Origin: W0P28-013 sp051878315
Lineage (GTDB): Bacteria > Bacteroidota > Bacteroidia > Bacteroidales > Paludibacteraceae
DNA length: 64,000 nt
Assembly (NCBI GenBank): GCA_051878315.1
Contig: JBJEJW010000025.1
Location: 1-64,000 of the forward strand
Direction of reading: 5' to 3'
Shown: positions 24,726-32,584 of the stretch, piece by piece
Position numbering within the stretch: position 1 is the stretch's first letter
Layout of the letters: every line of letters starts with the position of its first letter
Translations under genes and position numbers: made by a program
The notes under the pieces: model-generated
The model's database searches: none
What the model saw: the letters and a program-made list of their open reading frames with translations, nothing else
What the model was told of the DNA's origin: nothing

Positions 24726-26606
24726 TTAACGTCCAAGTAAAACCAAAAGTACATTAATATCGTTTGGCGATACTCCCGGAATACGACTTGCTTGTCCAAT
24801 GGTTTTTGGGTTGATTTTGGTTAACTTTTGTCGTGCTTCTGTCGAGAGTGATAAAATTGTATCGTATGTAAAACGACCTTCTATTTTAATATCTTCAAGA
24901 CGATGCAGTTTGTCGGCAATGGCTTTTTCGCGATCAATATAACCTGAATATTTTATTTGTATTTCGGCTGATTCTAAAGTTTCTTCGCGACGGAGTTGAT
25001 CTATTTGTAAAACTTTTGCATGCAGTTCGGGCAAAATATTTTCCAAAACAGAAATATTTAGCTGTGGTCGCAAAATTAAATCGAAGAGTTTGGTAGAATG
25101 TTTTAACGGAGAAATTTTGTTTTGTTCCAAATAATCATTAACATCGGAACATTTAACTAATGTATTTTGCGTATAGGCAATAAAATCATCGACAGCAGCA
25201 TATTTACTTTGCATCAATTCAAAACGCTCTTTCGAGGCTAAACCAATATTATACGCTTTTTCGGTAAGACGTTTATCGGCATCATCTTGACGTAATAAAA
25301 TACGGTATTCGGCACGCGAAGTAAACATACGGTAAGGTTCGTCCACGCCTTTGGTAACCAAATCGTCAATCAATACACCAATATAAGCTTCATCACGTTG
25401 TAATATAAATTCGTCTGTACCATGACATTTCAGATGAGCATTTATACCGGCTATTAAACCCTGACCGGCAGCTTCTTCATATCCTGTTGTGCCATTTATC
25501 TGTCCGGCAAAAAATAAATTTTTGACCAACTTTGTTTCTAAAGTATGATGTAATTGTGTTGGTTCAAAAAAATCATATTCGATAGCATAACCAGGTCGAT
25601 AAGGTTCGGCGTGTTCCAAACCCGGAATAGTTTTCAACGCTGCAAACTGTACATCTATCGGCAACGACGACGAAAATCCATTCAAATAATATTCTTGTGT
25701 TGTTTCACCTTCCGGCTCCAAAAATAATTGATGTTGCTCCTTATCGGCAAAAGTTACAATTTTCGTTTCGATGCTCGGACAATACCGCGGTCCTATACTT
25801 TTGATCTGACCATTATATAATGGTGAATCTTTCAATCCGCTACGTAGAATGGCATGCGTTTCGGCATTTGTAAACGTAATCCAACAACTGCGTTGATGCA
25901 ATGGACGTGGTGTTGCTGTCGGCAAAAATGAAAATTTATGAAAATCGTTTTCACCAACCTGCTCTGACATTTTTGTAAAATCGATAGTGTTACCATTCAA
26001 ACGAACAGGCGTACCTGTTTTCATACGCGATGTCGAAAAACCCTTTTCTTTCAATTGTTCGGTTATTCCATACGACGCCGGTTCGGCAATACGTCCGCCT
26101 GCAATTTGTGTTTTGCCTATGTGCATCAAACCACCTAAAAAAGTACCTGCAGTAAGCACTACACACTTGGCAGTAAAATCCATTTGCATCGCAGTTGTAC
26201 AACCCACTACTCTATCGCCATCGAATTTAAGTCGAACTACCGAATCCTGCCAAACGTGCAGATTAGGAATGGCATCTATAATTTCGCGCCATTTAGCAAT
26301 ATATTTCAATCTATCGCTCTGCGACCGCGGACTCCACATAGCCGGACCTTTCGAACGATTCAGCATACGAAATTGAACAGCCGTTGCATCAGTAACTATA
26401 CCCATATAGCCACCAAGAGCATCTATCTCCCTGACTATCTGACCTTTAGCTATTCCACCAACAGCCGGATTACAACTCATTTGAGCTATTTTGTTCATAT
26501 CCATCGTAATCAGCAGCGTGCGCGAACCCATATTGGCTGCTGCACATGCTGCCTCGCAACCGGCATGACCGGCACCTATTACAATGATATCAAAATCAAC
26601 ATTCAT
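24726..26606 (-). CDS. mnmG: tRNA uridine-5-carboxymethylaminomethyl modification enzyme MnmG (GidA)
   Basis: A 626-residue FAD enzyme that, with MnmE, modifies the wobble uridine of several tRNAs. The FAD-binding motif is IVIGAGHAGCEAACAAANMG (residues 8-27). Further family blocks are MSCNPAVGGIAKGQIVREID, GTFLGGLMHIG, GLIAGINA, GVDEPYRMFTSRAEYR and the C-terminal helical domain that binds MnmE (IPGVSPNDINVLLV at the end). In many bacteria this gene adjoins oriC. Here its start borders the AT-rich gap where GC skew reverses, and its end carries parS-like sites. Confidence 0.98.
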   Translation of the reverse strand: MNVDFDIIVIGAGHAGCEAACAAANMGSRTLLITMDMNKIAQMSCNPAVGGIAKGQIVREIDALGGYMGIVTDATAVQFRMLNRSKGPAMWSPRSQSDRLKYIAKWREIIDAIPNLHVWQDSVVRLKFDGDRVVGCTTAMQMDFTAKCVVLTAGTFLGGLMHIGKTQIAGGRIAEPASYGITEQLKEKGFSTSRMKTGTPVRLNGNTIDFTKMSEQVGENDFHKFSFLPTATPRPLHQRSCWITFTNAETHAILRSGLKDSPLYNGQIKSIGPRYCPSIETKIVTFADKEQHQLFLEPEGETTQEYYLNGFSSSLPIDVQFAALKTIPGLEHAEPYRPGYAIEYDFFEPTQLHHTLETKLVKNLFFAGQINGTTGYEEAAGQGLIAGINAHLKCHGTDEFILQRDEAYIGVLIDDLVTKGVDEPYRMFTSRAEYRILLRQDDADKRLTEKAYNIGLASKERFELMQSKYAAVDDFIAYTQNTLVKCSDVNDYLEQNKISPLKHSTKLFDLILRPQLNISVLENILPELHAKVLQIDQLRREETLESAEIQIKYSGYIDREKAIADKLHRLEDIKIEGRFTYDTILSLSTEARQKLTKINPKTIGQASRIPGVSPNDINVLLVLLGR

Positions 26607-26975
26607 AGCGCGAATAAATAATGTACAAAATTACATTTTTTATTTGAAACATGCAAAGTGAAAAAACGGTTGAAAACTTGTTATTTGTTTTTCACAAAAA
26701 ATGAAAACTTATACTTGTAAATTTCAATAAAAAAATGTGATATATGATTTTTCGAAATAACAATCAACACTGACTAAAAAAATACCGAAAGTTATGAACA
26801 AAATTATAAACGTAAAAAAATCCGATGAAACGGCTTAAAATCAATCTGATAAAAATGTAATGAACGATTTCAACAGACAATAATAATCACTATATTTTCT
26901 TTTTTAAAAAATAAACAATATAATCTATATTCTATTGTAAAAAAATCCGATGAAATGGTTCAAAATTTACTTTTG
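26607..26975. other. Probable replication origin region (oriC)
   Basis: A 369-base gap without genes, strongly AT-rich. To its left the plus strand has more C than G regardless of gene direction; to its right more G than C. It contains a 19-base exact direct repeat (start GTAAAAAAATCCG, 26812-26830 and 26937-26955), a second direct repeat TGAAAACTTRT (26671 and 26702, 31 bases apart) and one weak DnaA-box-like TTATGAACA (26792-26800). A closer match, TTATCAACA, lies at 28031-28039. The adjacent mnmG gene and the parS-like sites 2 kb away support the call. No perfect TTATCCACA is present. Confidence 0.6.
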
Positions 26976-28016
26976 TCATTCGATGCAGTCGATACAAACA
27001 GCAATGCGATGGCGTGCCTGCAAAATTTGCTGACGAAAACGGCGAGCAGACTCACTGTTCCATAGTGTTGTTATATTGGCCGAATGAACATTACCAAATA
27101 AAAAATCGGCGTTTTTATCGAAACAACATGGCACAAAAGCACCATTGGCTGTTACTACTCCACCCTGCCACTGACGCAAACAATGATTGCCTGTTTTGTA
27201 TTTTGGTTGCACTACACCATTTTTAATAATATAACGACTATAACGTTTCGATGTCGGCAAAAGCGCTTGTTTGTTGGCGTAATTGTAAATTTGTGCCGTT
27301 TTAATCGTTATTTTTTGCACACCTAACGTTTGGGCTTTGCGTTTGAAAAGCGGAATTTCGTGTTCGTTGTGACGAAAAACGATGAATTGTAATTCAATAT
27401 CGGGTGTTGATACTTGCAATCTTTTTTTTGCATTATTTATATGGTTGATGGCATCGAATACTCGGTTGATGTTGCCACCGATGCGATATTTGGCATAAGT
27501 GTTTTGCGTAATGCCGTCAAGCGAAATAATAATTTTGTTCAATCCCGATTGGCAAATTTGAATTGCTGCTGCTGCGTCGATGTTTTGTGCATTGGTCGAT
27601 GTTGCTGTGTAGATATTTTTTTGATGCGCATAGGCAATCATATCGTACATGTCGGGAGCCAAAAATGGTTCACCTTGAAAATAGAGCATCAGATAACAGA
27701 GCGTATCGGCAGTTTCGTCGATGATTTTTTTGTATAAGTCGAACGATAAGAATTTAGTGTTACGTTTCAGATGTCCGGCACCGAGTACACATTCCGGGCA
27801 ATGCAGTTGACACACGGCAGCCGGTTCGACCGAAAGCGTTACAGGCATGCCGCTGATTTTTGCATTTTTGGTGATGCGTGCTCGTAGATAACTTACTCTA
27901 TTTTTCAGTAAGTTATTGATTTTTTTGGCGGTTAAAGTGCTAAAAAAATGGTGCAATGGCATAAAATTTGCAATCAATACTGCAAAAATACAGCGAAAAA
28001 ATCGAATTGTTGTCAT
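26976..28016 (-). CDS. Radical SAM / SPASM domain protein
   Basis: A 346-residue radical S-adenosylmethionine enzyme. The cluster motif is CQLHCPEC (CX3CX2C, Cys69, Cys73, Cys76), preceded by LSVEPAAV. Downstream are FQGEPFL (SAM binding), IIISLDGITQNTYAKYRIGG and a C-terminal SPASM-type cysteine set (CLRQWQGGVVTANGAFVPCC, later CIDCIE) for a second iron-sulfur cluster. The N-terminal 40 residues are hydrophobic and could reach the membrane. It is similar to maturases and uncharacterised SPASM proteins; no peptide substrate gene is seen nearby. The start is ATG 28016 rather than the upstream 28082. Confidence 0.88.
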   Translation of the reverse strand: MTTIRFFRCIFAVLIANFMPLHHFFSTLTAKKINNLLKNRVSYLRARITKNAKISGMPVTLSVEPAAVCQLHCPECVLGAGHLKRNTKFLSFDLYKKIIDETADTLCYLMLYFQGEPFLAPDMYDMIAYAHQKNIYTATSTNAQNIDAAAAIQICQSGLNKIIISLDGITQNTYAKYRIGGNINRVFDAINHINNAKKRLQVSTPDIELQFIVFRHNEHEIPLFKRKAQTLGVQKITIKTAQIYNYANKQALLPTSKRYSRYIIKNGVVQPKYKTGNHCLRQWQGGVVTANGAFVPCCFDKNADFLFGNVHSANITTLWNSESARRFRQQILQARHRIAVCIDCIE

Positions 28017-28109
28017 ATTTAACAAATTAGTTATCAACAGATTATATTTTTTGACATAGTGAAATTTATTTTTTTTCGACAAAATACACCCTATAAAATA
28101 AAGTTTTAG

Positions 28110-28117
28110 TAACTTTG
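28110..28117 (+). promoter_or_regulatory. -7 box (TAACTTTG) of the OmpA/TPR lipoprotein gene
   Basis: It matches TAnnTTTG 45 bases before ATG 28163. No -33 TTTG is seen at 19-21 bases. Confidence 0.6.
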
Positions 28118-28162
28118 CCTTTTAGAAATTGTGATTATTTTAACTACTTAATTTTTTATACT

Positions 28163-29866
28163 ATGAACAAAAAATCAATTCTGTTGACTGTGGCTGTGGC
28201 CGCATTGGTATTGTTTGCATGCAAACCGCCGAAAGAATTTGTTGATCCTATCAACGTATCTGTAAATCCGTTGGAAATGCACGCCGGAAAAGTGGAAGTT
28301 ACCATCGATGGAACTTATCCTGTGAAGTATTTCCAAAAGAAAATGGTTATGACCGTTACACCGGTTTTGAAATCGAAAATCTCGTCTGCCGAATGGAGAG
28401 CCGATTCGAAAACTTATCAAGGCGAAAAAGTGAAAGACAACAACGATGTAATCAAATACAAAGTTGGTGGCGAATACAAACAAGTAGCCAAATTTGATTA
28501 CAATCCCGAAATGGAAAGTTCGGAACTTTGGCTCGAAATCACCGGCAAACTCGGTAAAAAAGAGTTCACAATCGACCCGATTAAAGTGGCCGACGGCGTA
28601 AATATCACTCCGTTGTTGGTGGCTGTAGAAGCCGGCGAAGTGGAAACAAAAATCGAAAAAGATAATTTCCAACGCATCATCGAGGAGAAACAAGAAGCCG
28701 AAATCCGATTCTTGATTCAACAATCGGAAGTACGTAAATCGGAAATCAGCAGCGATGCTGTTGTGGCTCTGACAAAACGTATCGACGAAGCCAACAAAGC
28801 TGCCAACCTCGAAATGACAGGTCTCGAAATTTCGTCGTACGCTTCGCCTGACGGTGGTTTGGATTTGAACGAAAAATTGGCCGAAAAACGTGACCAAGCA
28901 TCGCAAAAATATATCAACAAAGAGTTGAAAAAACTGAAAGCAACCGTTACCATCGACAGCAAATTTACGGCCGAAGACTGGGAAGGTTTCCAAGCATTGA
29001 TGGAACAATCGAACATTCAGGACAAAGAGGTTATCTTGCGTGTGTTGGCCATGTATAGCGACCCCGAACAACGCGAAGCCGAAATCAAAAACTTATCGGC
29101 TGCTTACAAAGCCATTGCCGATGAAATTTTGCCGCAACTTCGTCGTTCGAAAATGACGTTGGCTATCAACGTTATCGGTCGTTCGGATGCCGAAATCGAC
29201 TCGTTGGCAAAAGCCAACCCCGACACTTTGTCGCTCGAAGAACTGCTCTACTCTGCTACACTGACAAATGATTTGGAACGTAAAGCCGAAATCTACACGA
29301 AAGTTACCGAACTCTATGCCGACGAATATCGCGGATTTAACAACCTTGGTGTAGTACGCTACGAACAAGGCGACGTTGAGGCTGCCGGTCGTGCATTCGA
29401 CAAAGCGCTCGAACTCAATGCCAAAAATGCTGCCGTAAACTATAACTGCGGTGTGGTAGCACTTGTGAAAGGCGACAATGCCAAAGCCGAAGAATATTTC
29501 GGTAATGCCGGTGGTGTTGGCGAAAGTCTGAACCATGTAAACGGTGTATTGGCTATTCGTCGTGCCGACTACAAGAAAGCCGTAGAACTGTTTGGCGCAG
29601 CAAAAGTGAACAATGCTGCTTTGGCTAAAATTCTGACAAAAGATTATGCCGGCGCACGCTCGGTACTCGAAGGCGTTGAAAAACCGAATGCCCGCACCAA
29701 TTATTTGTTGGCTGTGGTTGCCGCTCGTCAGAACGACCGTGCTGCTGTGGTTGCCAACTTGAAAAAAGCCATCGAAGCCGACGGCGCTTGGAAAGAAAAA
29801 GCCGCTAAAGATGCCGAATTCTTGGCTTTTGCCGAAGATGCCGAATTTGCCGCTTTGGTAAAATAA
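28163..29866 (+). CDS. OmpA-like and TPR-domain lipoprotein
   Basis: A 567-residue lipoprotein (MNKKSILLTVAVAALVLFAC, Cys20). After an immunoglobulin-like N-terminal region (about 30-170) comes an OmpA/MotB-like segment at about 235-345, recognised by LEISSYASPDGGLDLNEKLA and EKRDQASQKYI. A coiled or helical region and tetratricopeptide repeats follow at about 400-560 (EYRGFNNLGVVRYEQGDVEA, AFDKALELNAKNAAVNYNCG, NAKAEEYFGNAGG). It probably sits in the outer membrane facing the periplasm and touches peptidoglycan through the OmpA part. The frame opens at 28115, but the signal sequence fixes the start at 28163. It ends at a good terminator. Confidence 0.88.
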   Translation: MNKKSILLTVAVAALVLFACKPPKEFVDPINVSVNPLEMHAGKVEVTIDGTYPVKYFQKKMVMTVTPVLKSKISSAEWRADSKTYQGEKVKDNNDVIKYKVGGEYKQVAKFDYNPEMESSELWLEITGKLGKKEFTIDPIKVADGVNITPLLVAVEAGEVETKIEKDNFQRIIEEKQEAEIRFLIQQSEVRKSEISSDAVVALTKRIDEANKAANLEMTGLEISSYASPDGGLDLNEKLAEKRDQASQKYINKELKKLKATVTIDSKFTAEDWEGFQALMEQSNIQDKEVILRVLAMYSDPEQREAEIKNLSAAYKAIADEILPQLRRSKMTLAINVIGRSDAEIDSLAKANPDTLSLEELLYSATLTNDLERKAEIYTKVTELYADEYRGFNNLGVVRYEQGDVEAAGRAFDKALELNAKNAAVNYNCGVVALVKGDNAKAEEYFGNAGGVGESLNHVNGVLAIRRADYKKAVELFGAAKVNNAALAKILTKDYAGARSVLEGVEKPNARTNYLLAVVAARQNDRAAVVANLKKAIEADGAWKEKAAKDAEFLAFAEDAEFAALVK

Positions 29867-29886
29867 CTGATTGATAATCATTAAAA

Positions 29887-29917
29887 GAAGGTCGGGCTAT
29901 AAGTCCGGCCTTTTTTG
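29887..29917 (+). terminator. Terminator of the OmpA/TPR lipoprotein gene
   Basis: GGTCGGGC and GTCCGGCC pair with two G:U contacts around TATAA, followed by TTTTTTG, 20 bases after the stop codon. Confidence 0.85.
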
Positions 29918-29933
29918 TTTTGGATATTATTTG

Positions 29934-30139
29934 TAATTTTGCAAGCGAAATAGTATTTATTTGAACTTGTAGTTTTTATTCTCGCAACCTAAAATTCGCC
30001 AAAATTTTACAAGAGAATAAAGCGGTAAACAAAGTTCCATGCCCGTGTGGGCGTGGGCTGTTGCTACTTATTTATTTGTAAAACGGCGTTTGGCGATGCC
30101 TTGGTTGCGTAAATGAGTAAAACGGTTTACGCCTTTTTT
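29934..30139 (+). promoter_or_regulatory. Structured leader with candidate transcription attenuator
   Basis: A -7 box TAATTTTG (29934-29941) starts a leader of about 190 bases. Three structures are possible. (a) 5' hairpin: TTATTCTC (29976-29983) with GAGAATAA (30013-30020), and inside it TAAAATT (29990-29996) with AATTTTA (30003-30009). (b) A long rod: CGCAACC (29983-29989) with GGTTGCG (30103-30109), TCGCCAAA (29996-30003) with TTTGGCGA (30089-30096), TTTTACAA (30005-30012) with TTGTAAAA (30076-30083), capped by CCATGCCC-GTGT-GGGCGTGG (30037-30056). (c) A terminator: GCGTAAA (30107-30113) with TTTACGC (30126-30132) plus six Ts (30134-30139) directly before ATG 30140. (b) excludes both (a) and (c), so (b) would act as antiterminator. 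No known riboswitch was recognised. Confidence 0.6.
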
Positions 30140-30361
30140 ATGTCTGATTCAAAACTCCCACACATTGGGCAAATAGTTCGCCAAACGCTGAAAAAGCAGG
30201 GACGAACAGTTACGTGGCTGGCGCAACAACTGCCTTGCGACAGGAGCAATGTCTATAAAATTTTTGCAAAACGAACGTTAGACACCGAATTATTGTTGAC
30301 ACTTTCGAAGGTTTTGGGTGTCGATTTCTTCCAAATTTACTCTTCCTTTTTGAAAAAATGA
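30140..30361 (+). CDS. Small XRE-family regulator
   Basis: A 73-residue helix-turn-helix protein: IGQIVRQTLKKQGRTVTWLA, QQLPCDRSNVYKIFAKR (recognition helix) and ELLLTLSKVLGVDFFQIYSS. It is little more than the DNA-binding domain. The frame also has an ATG at 30113, inside the terminator-like hairpin; ATG 30140, right after the T-run, gives the conserved N-terminus. It is preceded by the structured leader, so expression is probably controlled by RNA folding. Target unknown; the FISUMP gene 130 bases downstream is on the same strand. Confidence 0.8.
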   Translation: MSDSKLPHIGQIVRQTLKKQGRTVTWLAQQLPCDRSNVYKIFAKRTLDTELLLTLSKVLGVDFFQIYSSFLKK

Positions 30362-30492
30362 TGCCGATTCAGCCACACTTTTGTGGCCGATGAGGCACTA
30401 CAAAAAATCATCTGTTGCCGGCGAAAAAGCATATTTTTGTGTTTTTAATAATGGTAACATACAACTTATTTATTAACACTAATTTTTTTATT

Positions 30493-31188
30493 ATGAAACA
30501 TCTGAAATTTTTTGCAGCCTTGTGCTGCGTAGCAGCAGCCTTTGCTGCTTGCGAGAAAAACGATGTAGAGTCTGCATCCGGCACCAAGAATGGCCACGCA
30601 TACGTTGACCTTGGTTTGCCGAGCGGTCTGAAATGGGCAACTTGCAACGTAGGTGCCACTAAACCCGAAGAGTATGGCAACTACTATGCTTGGGGAGAAA
30701 CCGAACCAAAAGACTATTACGATTGGAGTACTTATAAATATAGTTCTGATGATGCTGAACTGACCAAGTACTGCACGGATAGTTATTATGGCAAAGATGG
30801 TTTTGCAGATAACAAAACCATACTCGACCCCGAAGACGATGCAGCTCGTGCTAATTGGGGCGGTAAGTGGCGTATACCTACCTTGGCTGAATGGACGGAA
30901 CTGCGTGAAAACTGTGCGTGGAAATGGACGGATGATTACAATGGTACAGGCGTCGCCGGACGAGTTGTAACCAGCATGACCAACGGCAACTCCATTTTTC
31001 TCCCTGCGGCGGGCTGGCGCGACTGCGACGATTTGCGCCGCGCTGGCCTCGACGGCATCTATTGGTCGAGTTCGCTCGACGCGGGCTGCCCGGGCGGCGC
31101 GTGGCGCGTGGGCTTCGACTCGGGCAGCGTGTACAGTGACGACGATTACCGCGTCTTCGGTCTATCCGTTCGTCCGGTATTCAAATAA
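30493..31188 (+). CDS. FISUMP-domain lipoprotein with hypervariable C-terminus
   Basis: A 231-residue lipoprotein (MKHLKFFAALCCVAAAFAAC, Cys20) with a FISUMP domain at about 32-231: YVDLGLPSGLKWATCNVGA, YAWGETEPKDYYDWSTY, GKWRIPTLAEWTELRENC, NSIFLPAAGWRD, GIYWSSSLDAG, SVRPVF. From about 31004 the DNA turns very GC-rich and codons become almost all NNC (cgc, gac, tgc, ggc, tac). Compared with the next FISUMP gene the differences are confined to codon positions 1 and 2 between fixed codons. This is the mark of a diversity-generating-retroelement variable region (inference). It heads a three-gene operon. The start is the ATG at 30493, not 30415. Confidence 0.87.
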   Translation: MKHLKFFAALCCVAAAFAACEKNDVESASGTKNGHAYVDLGLPSGLKWATCNVGATKPEEYGNYYAWGETEPKDYYDWSTYKYSSDDAELTKYCTDSYYGKDGFADNKTILDPEDDAARANWGGKWRIPTLAEWTELRENCAWKWTDDYNGTGVAGRVVTSMTNGNSIFLPAAGWRDCDDLRRAGLDGIYWSSSLDAGCPGGAWRVGFDSGSVYSDDDYRVFGLSVRPVFK

Positions 31189-31220
31189 TCTAATATGGAA
31201 TAATAAACGCTTCTACAAAT

Positions 31221-31829
31221 ATGATATTCAACAAAAAATTAACATTAGCGGATCTTTTGTACTATTTTGTATTCTTCCTTGCTATCGTTCTTGGTGTGGC
31301 GTTGACGGTCAGCATTTTTTGCATACTCATCAATTTGATGGCTAATACCACATTAACCATCAGTATTAAAGGGTGGTGGTTTTTTCTGTATAGGTTTCGC
31401 CACTACAGCTGGTTGTTCGAAGTAACCATACTCGTGCTTACGGCTGTCGTTGCCTTGATGGCATACCGAGGTAATTGCAAGGTGAACGAAGTTAAATTGT
31501 TGCTCGATATTCGGCAACAGTTAAATCGGCCGGAACACCGGGAAATACATCAATTATTGGAAACTACCACATCGACTGACTCAGATTCTTCAATTATGAA
31601 TTATTTGAATGAAAATAGAATGGCATTGTACAACTATTTGGGTACGCTCGAAGTACTTAATATATTATTGAAGAATGGTGTCATTACCAAGGATAATTTC
31701 CGTAATCAGTTTGGCTATCGTCTCGAAAATGTTGATAATTGTCTGCCATTGATGCAACACCTAAAGAATGAACGCGAGTATTGGAAGGATTTATTTGAAT
31801 TAATTGAAATAACTAACTCAAAAAAATAG
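31221..31829 (+). CDS. Two-transmembrane protein of unknown function
   Basis: A 202-residue protein with hydrophobic segments at about 10-42 and 64-82 and a cytoplasmic helical C-terminal domain (about 90-200: VNEVKLLLDIRQQLNRPEHR, YLNENRMALYNYLGTLEVLN, NCLPLMQHLKNEREYWKDLF). The layout resembles DUF4760-like proteins, but the match is weak. It lies 32 bases after one FISUMP gene and 5 bases before the next, so it is part of their operon. It is not a reverse transcriptase and does not look like an Avd accessory protein. Its composition is more AT-rich than that of its neighbours. Confidence 0.72.
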   Translation: MIFNKKLTLADLLYYFVFFLAIVLGVALTVSIFCILINLMANTTLTISIKGWWFFLYRFRHYSWLFEVTILVLTAVVALMAYRGNCKVNEVKLLLDIRQQLNRPEHREIHQLLETTTSTDSDSSIMNYLNENRMALYNYLGTLEVLNILLKNGVITKDNFRNQFGYRLENVDNCLPLMQHLKNEREYWKDLFELIEITNSKK

Positions 31830-31834
31830 AAAGT

Positions 31835-32584
31835 ATGAAACAGATGAAATTTTTTGCAGCCGCGTGCTGCATGGCGGCTGTGTTTGCCGCCTGCGAGAAA
31901 AACGACCCTAATAATGGGACCAACAACATCCAAGCCGGTGCTACGGGCATCGAGAATGGTCACGAGTGGGTGGACCTTGGCTTGCCCAGCGGTACTAAGT
32001 GGGCAACCTGCAACGTAGGCGCCACCAAACCCGAAGAGTATGGCAACTACTACGCTTGGGGCGAAACCGAACCAAAAACGACTTACAATCATAGTACCTA
32101 CAAATGGGCAACTGCTACATACAATGCAGAATATGATCAGTGGGATTTCAAACTAACCAAGTACAACACTAATCCTAACGTAGGCATCGTAGATAACAAA
32201 ACCGTACTCGATCCCGAAGACGATGCCGCTCGTGCTAATTGGGGTAGTAAGTGGCGCATGCCCACCGACGAAGAGTGGACTGAATTGTGTGAAAATTGTG
32301 CATGGAAATGGACGGATGATTATAATGGTACAGGCATAGCAGGAGACGTTGTAACCGGTTTCAACGGCAACTTCATCTTCCTCCCTGCGGCGGGCTATCG
32401 CGGCCGTGATGACTTGGACGCCGCGTTCTACTACGGCATTTATTGGTCGAGTTCGCTCCACGCGTCGAGCGGCCCGGAAGATCCGATCGGCGCGTGGAGC
32501 GTGGACTTCGGCTCGGACTACGTGGAGAGGGACTACAACTGCCGTTACTACGGTCGGTCCGTCCGCCCTGTTCTTGGAGAATAA
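31835..32584 (+). CDS. FISUMP-domain lipoprotein with hypervariable C-terminus
   Basis: A 249-residue lipoprotein (MKQMKFFAAACCMAAVFAAC, Cys20) with a FISUMP domain at about 41-249: WVDLGLPSGTKWATCNVGA, YAWGETEPKTTYNHSTY, SKWRMPTDEEWTELCENC, NFIFLPAAGYRGRDD, GIYWSSSLHASSG, SVRPVL. Residues 220-230 (32492-32524) line up with residues 203-213 of the paralogue at 30493: scaffold codons are identical and the five others differ as CGC/AGC, GGC/GAC, GAC/GGC, GGC/GAC and AGC/TAC. Directly after the stop is a CCTGCC-TACC-GGCAGG hairpin (about 32603-32618) and a long repeat block. Confidence 0.87.
   Translation: MKQMKFFAAACCMAAVFAACEKNDPNNGTNNIQAGATGIENGHEWVDLGLPSGTKWATCNVGATKPEEYGNYYAWGETEPKTTYNHSTYKWATATYNAEYDQWDFKLTKYNTNPNVGIVDNKTVLDPEDDAARANWGSKWRMPTDEEWTELCENCAWKWTDDYNGTGIAGDVVTGFNGNFIFLPAAGYRGRDDLDAAFYYGIYWSSSLHASSGPEDPIGAWSVDFGSDYVERDYNCRYYGRSVRPVLGE

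Noticed and set aside
29976..30132. Integron attC site or transposon end for the long imperfect palindrome
   Set aside because: It lacks the RYYYAAC/GTTRRRY core boxes, and a promoter and a terminator bracket it, so an RNA leader fits better.
31221..31829. Candidate reverse transcriptase or Avd gene of a DGR
   Set aside because: Two transmembrane helices and no YxDD motif; Avd proteins are soluble helical bundles without membrane segments.
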